Source: Actinomycetota bacterium (lineage in GTDB: Bacteria; Actinomycetota; Thermoleophilia; UBA2241). Taken from it: a stretch of 14,623 nt of DNA. A program made the position numbers and the translations under genes. Under the pieces are notes generated by a model. The model was not told where the DNA came from. It ran no database searches and was given only the letters and a program-made list of their open reading frames with translations. Positions 5,593 to 11,829 of this stretch are shown here, in pieces; positions within the stretch are counted from its first letter, which is position 1, and each line of letters starts with the position of its first letter. Location: the NCBI GenBank assembly GCA_026392265.1, contig JAPLCL010000323.1:1-14623 (forward strand), written 5' to 3'.

Positions 5593-6929
5593 GCGCCGCC
5601 GAAGCTACGCCGGGCGGCCCGGCCTGCGATCCGTCCAAAGGGCGCCCGCTCGTCCAGGTGGCGCTCGACTTCGTCGATCTGCCGCGCGCCCTCGAAGTGG
5701 CGCGCGAGGCGGTCGCCGGCGGCGCCGACTGGATCGAGGCGGGCACGCCGCTCATCAAGGCCGAAGGCTTGAACGCCGTGCGCGCGCTCAAGGCTGAGTT
5801 CCCGGACAAGACGATCGTCGCCGACATGAAGACGATGGACGCCGGCCGCACCGAGGTGGAGTACGCGGCCAAAGCCGGCGCCGACGTGGTCGGCGTGCTC
5901 GGCGCCGCCTCCGACAGCACCATCAAGGAGTGCGCCGAGGCGGCGCGCAACTACGGCTGCAAGCTCATCGTCGACATGATCGAGGTGGCCGACCCCGTGG
6001 CGCGCGCGCAGCGCGCGCAGGAGCTCGGCGCCGACTACATCGGTATCCACACGGCCATCGACCAGCAGATGCGCGGCGAAAGCCCGTTCGCGACGCTGCG
6101 CGCGGTGGCCGCGGCGGTCGTGATCCCCGTCTCCGCGGCCGGCGGCATCAACAGCGAGACGGCCGCCGCGGCGGTCGACGCCGGCGCCGGCATCGTCGTC
6201 GTCGGCGGCGCCATCATCAAGTCGGCCGACGCCACGGCCGCCACCGCCGAGATCCGTCGCGCCGTGGACGAGCGCGTGTGTATCGAGACGTCGCTCTACA
6301 AGCGCGCCGGCGAGGGCGACATCCGCAGCATCCTGGAGCAGGTCTCGACGGCCAACGTGAGCGACGCGTGGCACCGCCAGCCGAGCCTGCCGGGCATCCG
6401 GCCGTTGCTACCGGGCGCGCATCTGTGCGGCCCGGCGGTCACCGTGCGTACCTACGCCGGCGACTGGGCCAAGCCCGTGGAGGCCATCGACGTGTGCAAG
6501 CCCGGCGACGTGCTCGTGGTTGACGCCTGCGACGCCACCCCGGCGATGTGGGGCGAGCTGGCGACGCACAGCGCTATGGTGAAGGGCATCGCCGGGCTCG
6601 TCGTCTGGGGGGCGATCCGTGACACCCCCGAGATCGCCCGTCTCGGCTTTCCCGCGTTCAGCAGCAAGGTCTGCGCCAATGCCGGCGAACCCAAGGGCTT
6701 CGGCGAGATCGGCGTGCCCATCGTGATCGCGGGCCAGGCGGTGAAGCCCGGGGATTGGATCGTCGGCGACGACGACGGCGTCATGGTGCTGCCCAAGGAG
6801 CAGGCCGTGGAGCTCGCCAATCGCGCCATGGACGTGCTCGAGAAGGAGAACCGCCTGCGCGGCGAGATCGACGCCGGCAAGACGCTGGCCGAGGTCGCCT
6901 ACCTGCAGAAGTGGGAGAAGGCGCGCTAG
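5589..6929 (+). CDS. Fused 3-hexulose-6-phosphate synthase / RraA-like aldolase
   Basis: A 446-residue two-domain protein. Residues ~20-228 are a TIM-barrel of the HPS/KGPDC (OMP decarboxylase) group: VALDF (24-28), EAGTPLIK, the metal-binding DMKTMD (79-84), IHTAID with His154, and SAAGGIN and VVVGGAI at the phosphate site. This group joins formaldehyde to ribulose 5-phosphate or runs the reverse, though 3-keto-gulonate-6-phosphate decarboxylase is similar. Residues ~232-440 are an RraA-like domain of the HMG/CHA aldolase type: GDVLVVD (306-312), WGEL (321-324), and RDTPE (344-348), matching the R-D-x2-E/D pattern linked with aldolase activity. The usual Asp of the DGxxRD motif is Trp340. 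Similar fusions are annotated in archaea as HPS/ribonuclease regulator. It is coupled to yjbQ by an ATGA overlap. No hexulose-phosphate isomerase gene is present nearby. Domain calls are secure; the in vivo reaction is not. Confidence 0.9.
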   Translation: MSAAEATPGGPACDPSKGRPLVQVALDFVDLPRALEVAREAVAGGADWIEAGTPLIKAEGLNAVRALKAEFPDKTIVADMKTMDAGRTEVEYAAKAGADVVGVLGAASDSTIKECAEAARNYGCKLIVDMIEVADPVARAQRAQELGADYIGIHTAIDQQMRGESPFATLRAVAAAVVIPVSAAGGINSETAAAAVDAGAGIVVVGGAIIKSADATAATAEIRRAVDERVCIETSLYKRAGEGDIRSILEQVSTANVSDAWHRQPSLPGIRPLLPGAHLCGPAVTVRTYAGDWAKPVEAIDVCKPGDVLVVDACDATPAMWGELATHSAMVKGIAGLVVWGAIRDTPEIARLGFPAFSSKVCANAGEPKGFGEIGVPIVIAGQAVKPGDWIVGDDDGVMVLPKEQAVELANRAMDVLEKENRLRGEIDAGKTLAEVAYLQKWEKAR

Positions 6930-6958
6930 TACGGGTATCTTCTCGTCGTACCACCGGC

Positions 6959-6965
6959 GAGGAGG
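6959..6965 (+). promoter_or_regulatory. Shine-Dalgarno of the small acidic protein gene
   Basis: GAGGAGG lies 6 bases ahead of GTG at 6972, close to the ideal anti-16S complement. It is the main reason to regard the short downstream frame as a translated gene. A TATCTT box at 6936-6941 fits the TANNNT -10 pattern but has no matching -35, so an extra promoter is only possible. Confidence 0.55.
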
Positions 6966-6971
6966 CGCGTT

Positions 6972-7256
6972 GTGAGCGAAGAGTTCCACGAGAACGAGGA
7001 GGCCCGGAAGGCCGGCGAGAAGTCCGAGCGCCTCTTGCAGGACACCTACCTCAGCGGCGCCGTCGGGATGGGCGCCGCCGGGCCGAGGCTCTCAGCCTCG
7101 GCGCTTCACGGCGGCGCCGACGACGGTGCCGGCATCCAGGTGCGCGAAGACCACTCCTGGAAGAGCCGCGCCATCGAGGAGGGCGACGCCGGCGAGGAGC
7201 CCGTCGCCTCCGGCGGCGGTCTGCGCGCCACGTTGCGCCGCTGGTTCGGGCGCTGA
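6972..7256 (+). CDS. Small acidic protein of unknown function
   Basis: A 94-residue frame starting with GTG after a near-perfect ribosome binding site, 42 bases behind the HPS-RraA stop. I recognise no family. The first ~25 residues are highly charged (EEFHENEEARKAGEKSERLL) and should be helical. The middle is rich in Gly, Ala and Ser. Residues ~55-80 are acidic again (VREDHSW, IEEGDAGEEP). The tail (GLRATLRRWFGR) is a short basic amphipathic segment with Trp and Phe. There is no signal peptide, no membrane span and no Cys pair. It looks mostly disordered with one anchoring or binding end. It could be the last gene of the pan/HPS operon. The start context and position make it a likely real gene, though non-coding is possible. 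Confidence 0.6.
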   Translation: MSEEFHENEEARKAGEKSERLLQDTYLSGAVGMGAAGPRLSASALHGGADDGAGIQVREDHSWKSRAIEEGDAGEEPVASGGGLRATLRRWFGR

Positions 7257-7257
7257 G

Positions 7258-7704
7258 CTAACTCTGCGAGGTGCAGACGCGAAACGCACGGACGGCGCTC
7301 GTCTGCCCGGCCGCGCAAGCGACATCACCACGACGCGGGCGGCGCGCGAAGCTCACGAGATGCCCTACGCAGTGGCAGTCGCCGGCGCCGAAGCGGCGCG
7401 GGCGGCGCGAGGCGCCAGGCAGCGCCGCCAGAGCGCCGGCGAGCTCGCATTCGCCGGCCACGTCGTCCACCAGCCAGGCGCGCCGCGCCGGAAAGGCCGC
7501 GAAGAGATAGTCGGCGTGCCAGCGCAACGGCTTATCGAGCGCGAGATGGCGTGCGACGCGCGCCCGGCGCGCCCGCGCGGCGCTGCCCACGTAGGCATAC
7601 CAGCCGCGCTCGAACACGACGGTGCCGAGCGCGCCGATCGGCACGGGCGTGCGCCGCGGTACGTAGGTCAGCACGACGTACAGACGCGGGGCGCCGACGT
7701 TCAA
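7258..7704 (-). CDS. DUF123 GIY-YIG-like (Uri superfamily) nuclease-fold protein
   Basis: A 148-residue protein matching DUF123/COG1833, compact relatives of GIY-YIG endonucleases. Seen are LYVVLTYV, LGTVVFERGWYAYVGSA (the Tyr-Tyr-Gly core), RVARHL, RWHADYL and the C-terminal FGAGDCHCVGHL with the family's Cys/His pattern. The family is common in archaea and scattered in bacteria, and its substrate is not known; a nucleic-acid role is inferred from the fold. The TTG start at 7704 is supported by GAGGG, which overlaps the mutM stop, leaving 9 bases between the genes. After the conserved core a basic tail of about 30 residues follows. It is the last gene of the glmS-to-DUF123 run. Its stop lies one base from the stop of the convergent small gene. 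Confidence 0.85.
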   Translation of the reverse strand: MNVGAPRLYVVLTYVPRRTPVPIGALGTVVFERGWYAYVGSAARARRARVARHLALDKPLRWHADYLFAAFPARRAWLVDDVAGECELAGALAALPGASRRPRRFGAGDCHCVGHLVSFARRPRRGDVACAAGQTSAVRAFRVCTSQS

Positions 7705-7713
7705 GGACGGCCC

Positions 7714-8661
7714 TCAGCCGCGCGGCGGGGCGCCGTCGGGCGGCTTGCCGCCGCGCGGCGGCACTGGGCTGCCACGCAGCCTTCGCGAGCCGCGCGACAT
7801 GCCGCCACGCCGCGGCTGGCAGCTCGGGCAGTAGTGCGTACCACGGCCGCCCACCTCGAGCCGCCGCACCGTCGCCGCGCAGATGCGGCACGGCTCGCCG
7901 GTGCGCTGGTAGACGCTCAGGATCTCCTGGAAGCTGCCGCGCTGGCCGGCCGGGTCGACGAAGCTCTCGATCGACGACCCTTCGTGGTCGATCCCGGCCT
8001 GCAAGGTCTCGAGCAGGGCCGCGTGCAGGCGCTGCGCCTCACGCGGCCCGACGCTGCCAGCCGCGCGGAGCGGGTGCAGCCGCGCGCGGAACAGCGTCTC
8101 GTCGGCGTAGATGTTGCCCACGCCGGCGATACGCCGCTGGTCGAGGAGGAACGACTTGAGCGGCGCGCTGCGGCCCTCGAGGGCTCTCCGCAAGTAGGCG
8201 ACGCTGAACGCGTCGCCGAACGGCTCCGGGCCCATACGGGCGAAGAACTCTTCCTCGGCCGCCGGGTCGAAAGCCCAGAGACGGCCGAAGCGCCGCACGT
8301 CCTGGAAGGCCAGGTCCGTCTGCGGGTCGAGCCGCCAGACGAAGCGCGGCGGCCGGTCCGCCGGCCCCGGCCGGAACAGAAGCTGACCGGTCATGCGCAG
8401 GTGGATGACCGTCGTCGTGGGGCCGGCCCCCAGCCCCGAGGCAGCGGCCCGCGGGCGCTCGACCGCGCCCAAGTCGACGATGAGGTACTTGCCGCGACGG
8501 CGCAGGCCGACGACGCGACGGCCGGCGAGCAGAGCGCGAAGCTCGGTCTCGCTCTGCGCGCTCACCGTCGCGTCGTTGACGACGACGTCGCGCACCACGA
8601 GTCCCGGCAGGCAGGTGAGCAGCCGGCGGCGGACGGTCTCGACTTCGGGCAGCTCTGGCAT
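7714..8661 (-). CDS. mutM: Formamidopyrimidine-DNA glycosylase (Fpg/MutM)
   Basis: MutM removes 8-oxoguanine and ring-opened purines from DNA and cuts the abasic site by beta,delta-elimination. The N-terminus is MPELPEVE, giving catalytic Pro2 and Glu3. Lys58 sits in RRGKYL, and VIHLRMTGQL and DVRRFGR are also present. The helix-two-turn-helix carries GVGNIYADE, and the C-terminal zinc finger uses C258-x2-C261 and C278-x2-C281 with the conserved Arg in GRGTHYC. The ATG at 8661 overlaps the cca stop (TGATG). At 315 residues it is longer than the typical ~275-290. Part of the excess is a loop around 70-80, and 34 residues lie beyond the zinc finger, rich in Arg, Gly and Pro, possibly extra DNA-contacting residues. 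Function is very secure. Confidence 0.97.
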   Translation of the reverse strand: MPELPEVETVRRRLLTCLPGLVVRDVVVNDATVSAQSETELRALLAGRRVVGLRRRGKYLIVDLGAVERPRAAASGLGAGPTTTVIHLRMTGQLLFRPGPADRPPRFVWRLDPQTDLAFQDVRRFGRLWAFDPAAEEEFFARMGPEPFGDAFSVAYLRRALEGRSAPLKSFLLDQRRIAGVGNIYADETLFRARLHPLRAAGSVGPREAQRLHAALLETLQAGIDHEGSSIESFVDPAGQRGSFQEILSVYQRTGEPCRICAATVRRLEVGGRGTHYCPSCQPRRGGMSRGSRRLRGSPVPPRGGKPPDGAPPRG

Positions 8662-10157
8662 CAGTCCTCTCCGGGGCGCTCAGGCGATCGTTCCGCGTCG
8701 ACGTCCTCGCGCTCCCCCCACCAATCCTGCAGAAAAGCCCGAGCCTCGGCGGTCGTCGCGATCTCGCCGGCCTCGACCTCCTCTTCGAGGACGTCCAGCG
8801 CCTGCCCCACCGCCACGCCGGGCTCGAGTCCGAGTAGCTCCATCACCTCAGCGCCGCTGAGCATCTGCGGCGCCGGCGCCTTGCCGACCGCCGTCCACAC
8901 CGAGCGCGCCACGCGGTAGTGCCGCGCCATGGACGCTGGCGACGTCTTCTCGCCGCGCGTCGCCAGCCGGTCGCACAGCGAGACCACGACTGACTCGAAC
9001 ACCCAGGGGCTCACGTCCCTGCGGTACCGCGCGAGGGCGCGCCGCGTGAGCGGCTGCTCGCGCACGAGAAAGCCGAGCCGCAGATGCTGACGGATGAGCG
9101 TGCCGAGATAGGCCGCGAAGCGGTTGCTCATCCTCAGGCGCGAGGCGATAGCGGTCGCCATCTCGCGACCGATCTCGTCGTGGTGCCAGAAGAGTACGCG
9201 GCCCTCCTCGTCGACCTTGCGCGCCGCCGGCTTGCCGATGTCGTGCAGCAGCACCGCCCACGAGACCGGCACCAGCGGCGGTACCGCCGGCAGGCCGGCC
9301 TCGGAGGGCGGCGTCAGGTGCCCGACGCCTCCGAGCTGCACCACGACGCCGCGCACGTAAGTGAGCGCCTCGAGCGTGTGTTCGAACACGTCGAGGTGGT
9401 GATACGGGTTCTGCTCGACGCCGCGCAGATCATCGAGCTCGGGCAGGATCACCGCCAGGGCTCCCCACACGGCGAGGTCGCGGAAGGCCGCGGCCGCGTC
9501 GCCGGTGGCGAGCACCGCCGAGAGCTCGTCGCGGAGGCGCTCGCCGCTCACGGCCGCAAGTCCGGCGGCGGCGCGCAGCGCCGCCGCCGTGGCGGCCGTG
9601 TCCGGCAACAGGTCGAACCTGCGGGCCAGACGGGCGAGACGCACGACCCGCAGCGGATCGTCGTCGAGCGCCGAGGCCGAGCAGAGCCGCAAGCGGCGCG
9701 CGGCGAGATCGTCGAGGCCGCTCAGAGGGTCGACGAGCTCCTCGCCGTCAAGCGGCCGCGCCATCGCGTCGACCGTGAAGTCGCGGGCGCGAAGGTCGGC
9801 CTCCAGACGGGCGCCGCGCGTGGCCGGGTCGGGCGGCCCGGCCGCAGGCGCGGCCGCCCGAGCGCGCAGTGGAGCGACGTCGACGTGCATGTCGCCGAGC
9901 ACGAGGCGCCAGGTGCCGAACGCGTCTGACGAGGCGAACACGGCTCCTCCAAGCCGTTCCGCCAGATTCCTCGAAAACGGCTCGGCAGCGCCGTCGACGA
10001 CGATGTCGACATCGCGGACCGGCAGGCCCAGCAGCTCGTCGCGGAGGCAGCCGCCCACGAGCCAGCCGGCTTCGCCGGGCCCCAGGGCAAAACGAGCCGC
10101 CGCCGTGACCTCGTCGGGCGACAGCGGTGGCGCACTTTCTTCGGGACCGGCGCTCAA
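8661..10157 (-). CDS. cca: CCA tRNA nucleotidyltransferase with HD domain
   Basis: A class II nucleotidyltransferase of 498 residues that should add or repair the 3' CCA of tRNAs. The head has GGCLRDELLG (35-44), the metal-binding DVDIV (Asp49, Asp51) and RDFTVDAMA (125-133), with DDDPLRVVRL (165-174) in the neck. A C-terminal HD phosphohydrolase-type domain follows (HD at 305-306 in LLHDIGKP, after NPYHHLDVFEHT), as in many actinobacterial and E. coli enzymes. The TTG start at 10157 is my choice: GAGG lies 5 bases ahead of it, it is 7 bases after the alr stop, and the frame upstream is alr out of phase. Poly(A) polymerases share these motifs, so a polyadenylating role cannot be excluded from sequence alone, but CCA addition is more likely. 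Confidence 0.9.
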   Translation of the reverse strand: MSAGPEESAPPLSPDEVTAAARFALGPGEAGWLVGGCLRDELLGLPVRDVDIVVDGAAEPFSRNLAERLGGAVFASSDAFGTWRLVLGDMHVDVAPLRARAAAPAAGPPDPATRGARLEADLRARDFTVDAMARPLDGEELVDPLSGLDDLAARRLRLCSASALDDDPLRVVRLARLARRFDLLPDTAATAAALRAAAGLAAVSGERLRDELSAVLATGDAAAAFRDLAVWGALAVILPELDDLRGVEQNPYHHLDVFEHTLEALTYVRGVVVQLGGVGHLTPPSEAGLPAVPPLVPVSWAVLLHDIGKPAARKVDEEGRVLFWHHDEIGREMATAIASRLRMSNRFAAYLGTLIRQHLRLGFLVREQPLTRRALARYRRDVSPWVFESVVVSLCDRLATRGEKTSPASMARHYRVARSVWTAVGKAPAPQMLSGAEVMELLGLEPGVAVGQALDVLEEEVEAGEIATTAEARAFLQDWWGEREDVDAERSPERPGED

Positions 10158-10164
10158 GGGCGCC

Positions 10165-11343
10165 TCAGGCCGCGGGGCCGACGCCGCGGTAGCGGCGCAC
10201 CACCCGCGGCGCCACGTCGCAGACGACCTCGTAGTTGATGGTCTGGAGCAGCTGGGCCACCTCCTCGCAGAGGATGCGCGGCGCGTCCGGGGCATCGCGG
10301 CGGGCACTGGTGCCCCCCGTCCACGACTCGCCGGCGCGACCCTCCACGCCGTCTCCGGCCGCGCCGAAGAAGACGACCTCGTCGCCGGGTCTGCCCCAGT
10401 CGTCGGGCAGCCGCACCGTGAGCTGGTCCATGCTGATGGTACCGGTGATGCGACAGCGCCGGCCGGCGACCAGCACATCGCCGCGGTTGGTGAGCAGCCT
10501 GCTCACGCCGTCGGCGTAGCCGATGGGCACGATACCGATACGCGTCGGCGCGTCGGCGATGAAGCGCCGCCCGTAGCCCACCGAGTCGCCGGGAGCGGCC
10601 ACGCGCACGCCGGCGACGTACGAGGAGAGCTTCATCGCCGGCCGCAGGTCGTCCTTGAACGGGTCATCGTTGCTCGGGGCCAGACCGTACATGGCGATAC
10701 CGGTGCGGATCATGCCGAAGTGGGCGCGCGGTCCGCGCAGCGTCGCCGCGCTGTTGGCCGTGTGGCAAAGCAGGCCGGGGTAGAGAGCCGCGAGCTCCCC
10801 GGCCAGCGCCGCAAAGCGCCCGAGTTGATACTCGAAGAACGTGGTGTCCGCTTCGTCGGCGGTGGCGAAATGGCTCATGAGTCCCACGAGCAGGCCATCC
10901 TCGGCAGCCCCGGCGCACAACGCGCGAGTCTCTTGCTCGTCGACGCCCAGACGACCCATGCCGGAGTTGAACTTCACGTGGACGCGGGCGCCGAGCCGCA
11001 GAGCCGCGGCCAGGAACGGCGCCGACCATACGACGACGTCGGCGCCGGCTGCCACGGCGGCCTCCAGCTCCAGGCCGGTCATAGGCCCAAAGATGAGGAT
11101 CGGTGCCGTGAGGCCCGCGGCGCGTAGTTCCTCCGCCTCGGCCACGGCGGCCACGCCGAGCCAGGTGGCGCCGGCTTCGAGCGCCGCGCGCGCCGCGGGG
11201 ACCGCACCGTGCCCGTACCCGTTCGCCTTGACGACGGCGCAGTGCACGGCGCCGGGCGGCAGGTCACGCATCAACCGGCGGACGTTGTGGCGGATGGCCT
11301 CGAGGTCGATCTCGGCCAGCGCCCTGTGGCGGCCGGCAAGCAT
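10165..11343 (-). CDS. alr: Alanine racemase
   Basis: Alr is a PLP enzyme that interconverts L- and D-alanine for peptidoglycan. The 392-residue product has the PLP lysine in VKANGYGHG (Lys39), the N-terminal pattern AEIDLEAIRHN, GMGRLGV, MSHFATAD, HTANSAA, the phosphate-site MIRTGIAMYG and the second catalytic base in VGYGRRF (Tyr257). The C-terminal beta domain ends RVVRRY as in the family. That domain holds an extra loop of about 25 residues rich in Gly, Glu and Arg between VVFFG and the EEVAQLLQTINYE segment, not usual in the family. The ATG at 11343 directly follows the TAG of the CBS gene. A place downstream of nnr and glmS is common in Gram-positive genomes. Confidence 0.97.
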   Translation of the reverse strand: MLAGRHRALAEIDLEAIRHNVRRLMRDLPPGAVHCAVVKANGYGHGAVPAARAALEAGATWLGVAAVAEAEELRAAGLTAPILIFGPMTGLELEAAVAAGADVVVWSAPFLAAALRLGARVHVKFNSGMGRLGVDEQETRALCAGAAEDGLLVGLMSHFATADEADTTFFEYQLGRFAALAGELAALYPGLLCHTANSAATLRGPRAHFGMIRTGIAMYGLAPSNDDPFKDDLRPAMKLSSYVAGVRVAAPGDSVGYGRRFIADAPTRIGIVPIGYADGVSRLLTNRGDVLVAGRRCRITGTISMDQLTVRLPDDWGRPGDEVVFFGAAGDGVEGRAGESWTGGTSARRDAPDAPRILCEEVAQLLQTINYEVVCDVAPRVVRRYRGVGPAA

Positions 11344-11829
11344 CTACAGATCCAGGAGCTTCATGATGTCGTGGCGCGTGATGAGACCGACCACGACGTC
11401 GTTCTCGTCGACCACCGGCACGCGATCGAAGCGATGGCGCGACATGATCGTCCCGGCGGCGCGCGCCGGGTCGTCCGGGCCAACGGTCTTGACCTTGTCG
11501 CGGTGTGTCATCAACTGCCCCACGTTAGCGGCGGCGGCCCTCTCCAGCTGCTCCTTGAACTTCTTCTGGCTGCCCAGATAGATGATGCTGTCGAACAGTT
11601 CGAAGTAGTGCGGGTACTGGACGTCGGCGTCGAGCGCCATGAGGTCGCCCTCGGTGACGATCCCGGCCAGCTTGCCGTCAGCGACCACCGGCACGCCGCC
11701 GATGTGCTTCTCACGAAACAGGGCGGCGAGGTCCTTGACGGAGAGCTCGGGATCGACGGTGATGGCCGGCGTGGTCATGATGTCACGGGCGAGGGCCTCG
11801 CCCTCGTCCGGCTGCTTAGTGGTGCTCAT
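11344..11829 (-). CDS. CBS-domain pair protein
   Basis: A 161-residue protein made of one Bateman pair. CBS1 is about residues 10-65 (ARDIMTTPAITVDPELSV, HIGGVPVVADGKLAGIVTEGDL). CBS2 is about 105-161 (VGQLMTHRDKVKTVGPDD, RVPVVDENDVVVGLITRHDIMKLL). The two are joined by a linker containing YPHYFELFDSIIYLGSQKKF, characteristic of a stand-alone family in Gram-positive bacteria. Such pairs usually bind adenine nucleotides, but the partner here is unknown. The ATG at 11829 follows a strong AGGAGGAA ribosome site with 6 bases between, lying inside the end of nnr, which it overlaps by 14 bases. The longer open frame upstream is nnr out of phase. Sitting between nnr and alr, it may sense ATP or NAD state, but this is speculation. 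Confidence 0.92.
   Translation of the reverse strand: MSTTKQPDEGEALARDIMTTPAITVDPELSVKDLAALFREKHIGGVPVVADGKLAGIVTEGDLMALDADVQYPHYFELFDSIIYLGSQKKFKEQLERAAAANVGQLMTHRDKVKTVGPDDPARAAGTIMSRHRFDRVPVVDENDVVVGLITRHDIMKLLDL

Noticed and set aside
5589..6929. HPS-RraA as two genes joined by a sequencing error
   Set aside because: The frame is continuous through the junction near residue 230 with no internal start or stop, and the same domain order is known elsewhere.
6929..6951. GTACG / CGTAC hairpin between the HPS-RraA gene and the small gene
   Set aside because: A 5-base stem with a 13-base loop is likely by chance and has no T-run.
7273..7306. Inverted repeat GCAGACG / CGTCTGC as a terminator for the plus-strand operon
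   Set aside because: The stem is only 7 bases with a 20-base loop and no T-run follows; it lies within DUF123 coding sequence.
7126..8919. Long plus-strand open frame of 597 codons across the DUF123 and mutM genes
   Set aside because: It is antisense to two well-recognised genes, its translation is Arg/Ala-rich with no motif, and long antisense frames are expected at this GC content.
9505..11127. Long plus-strand open frame of 540 codons opposite cca and alr
   Set aside because: A shadow frame: low-complexity Arg/Ser/Ala content, no domain, opposite genes with clear catalytic motifs.
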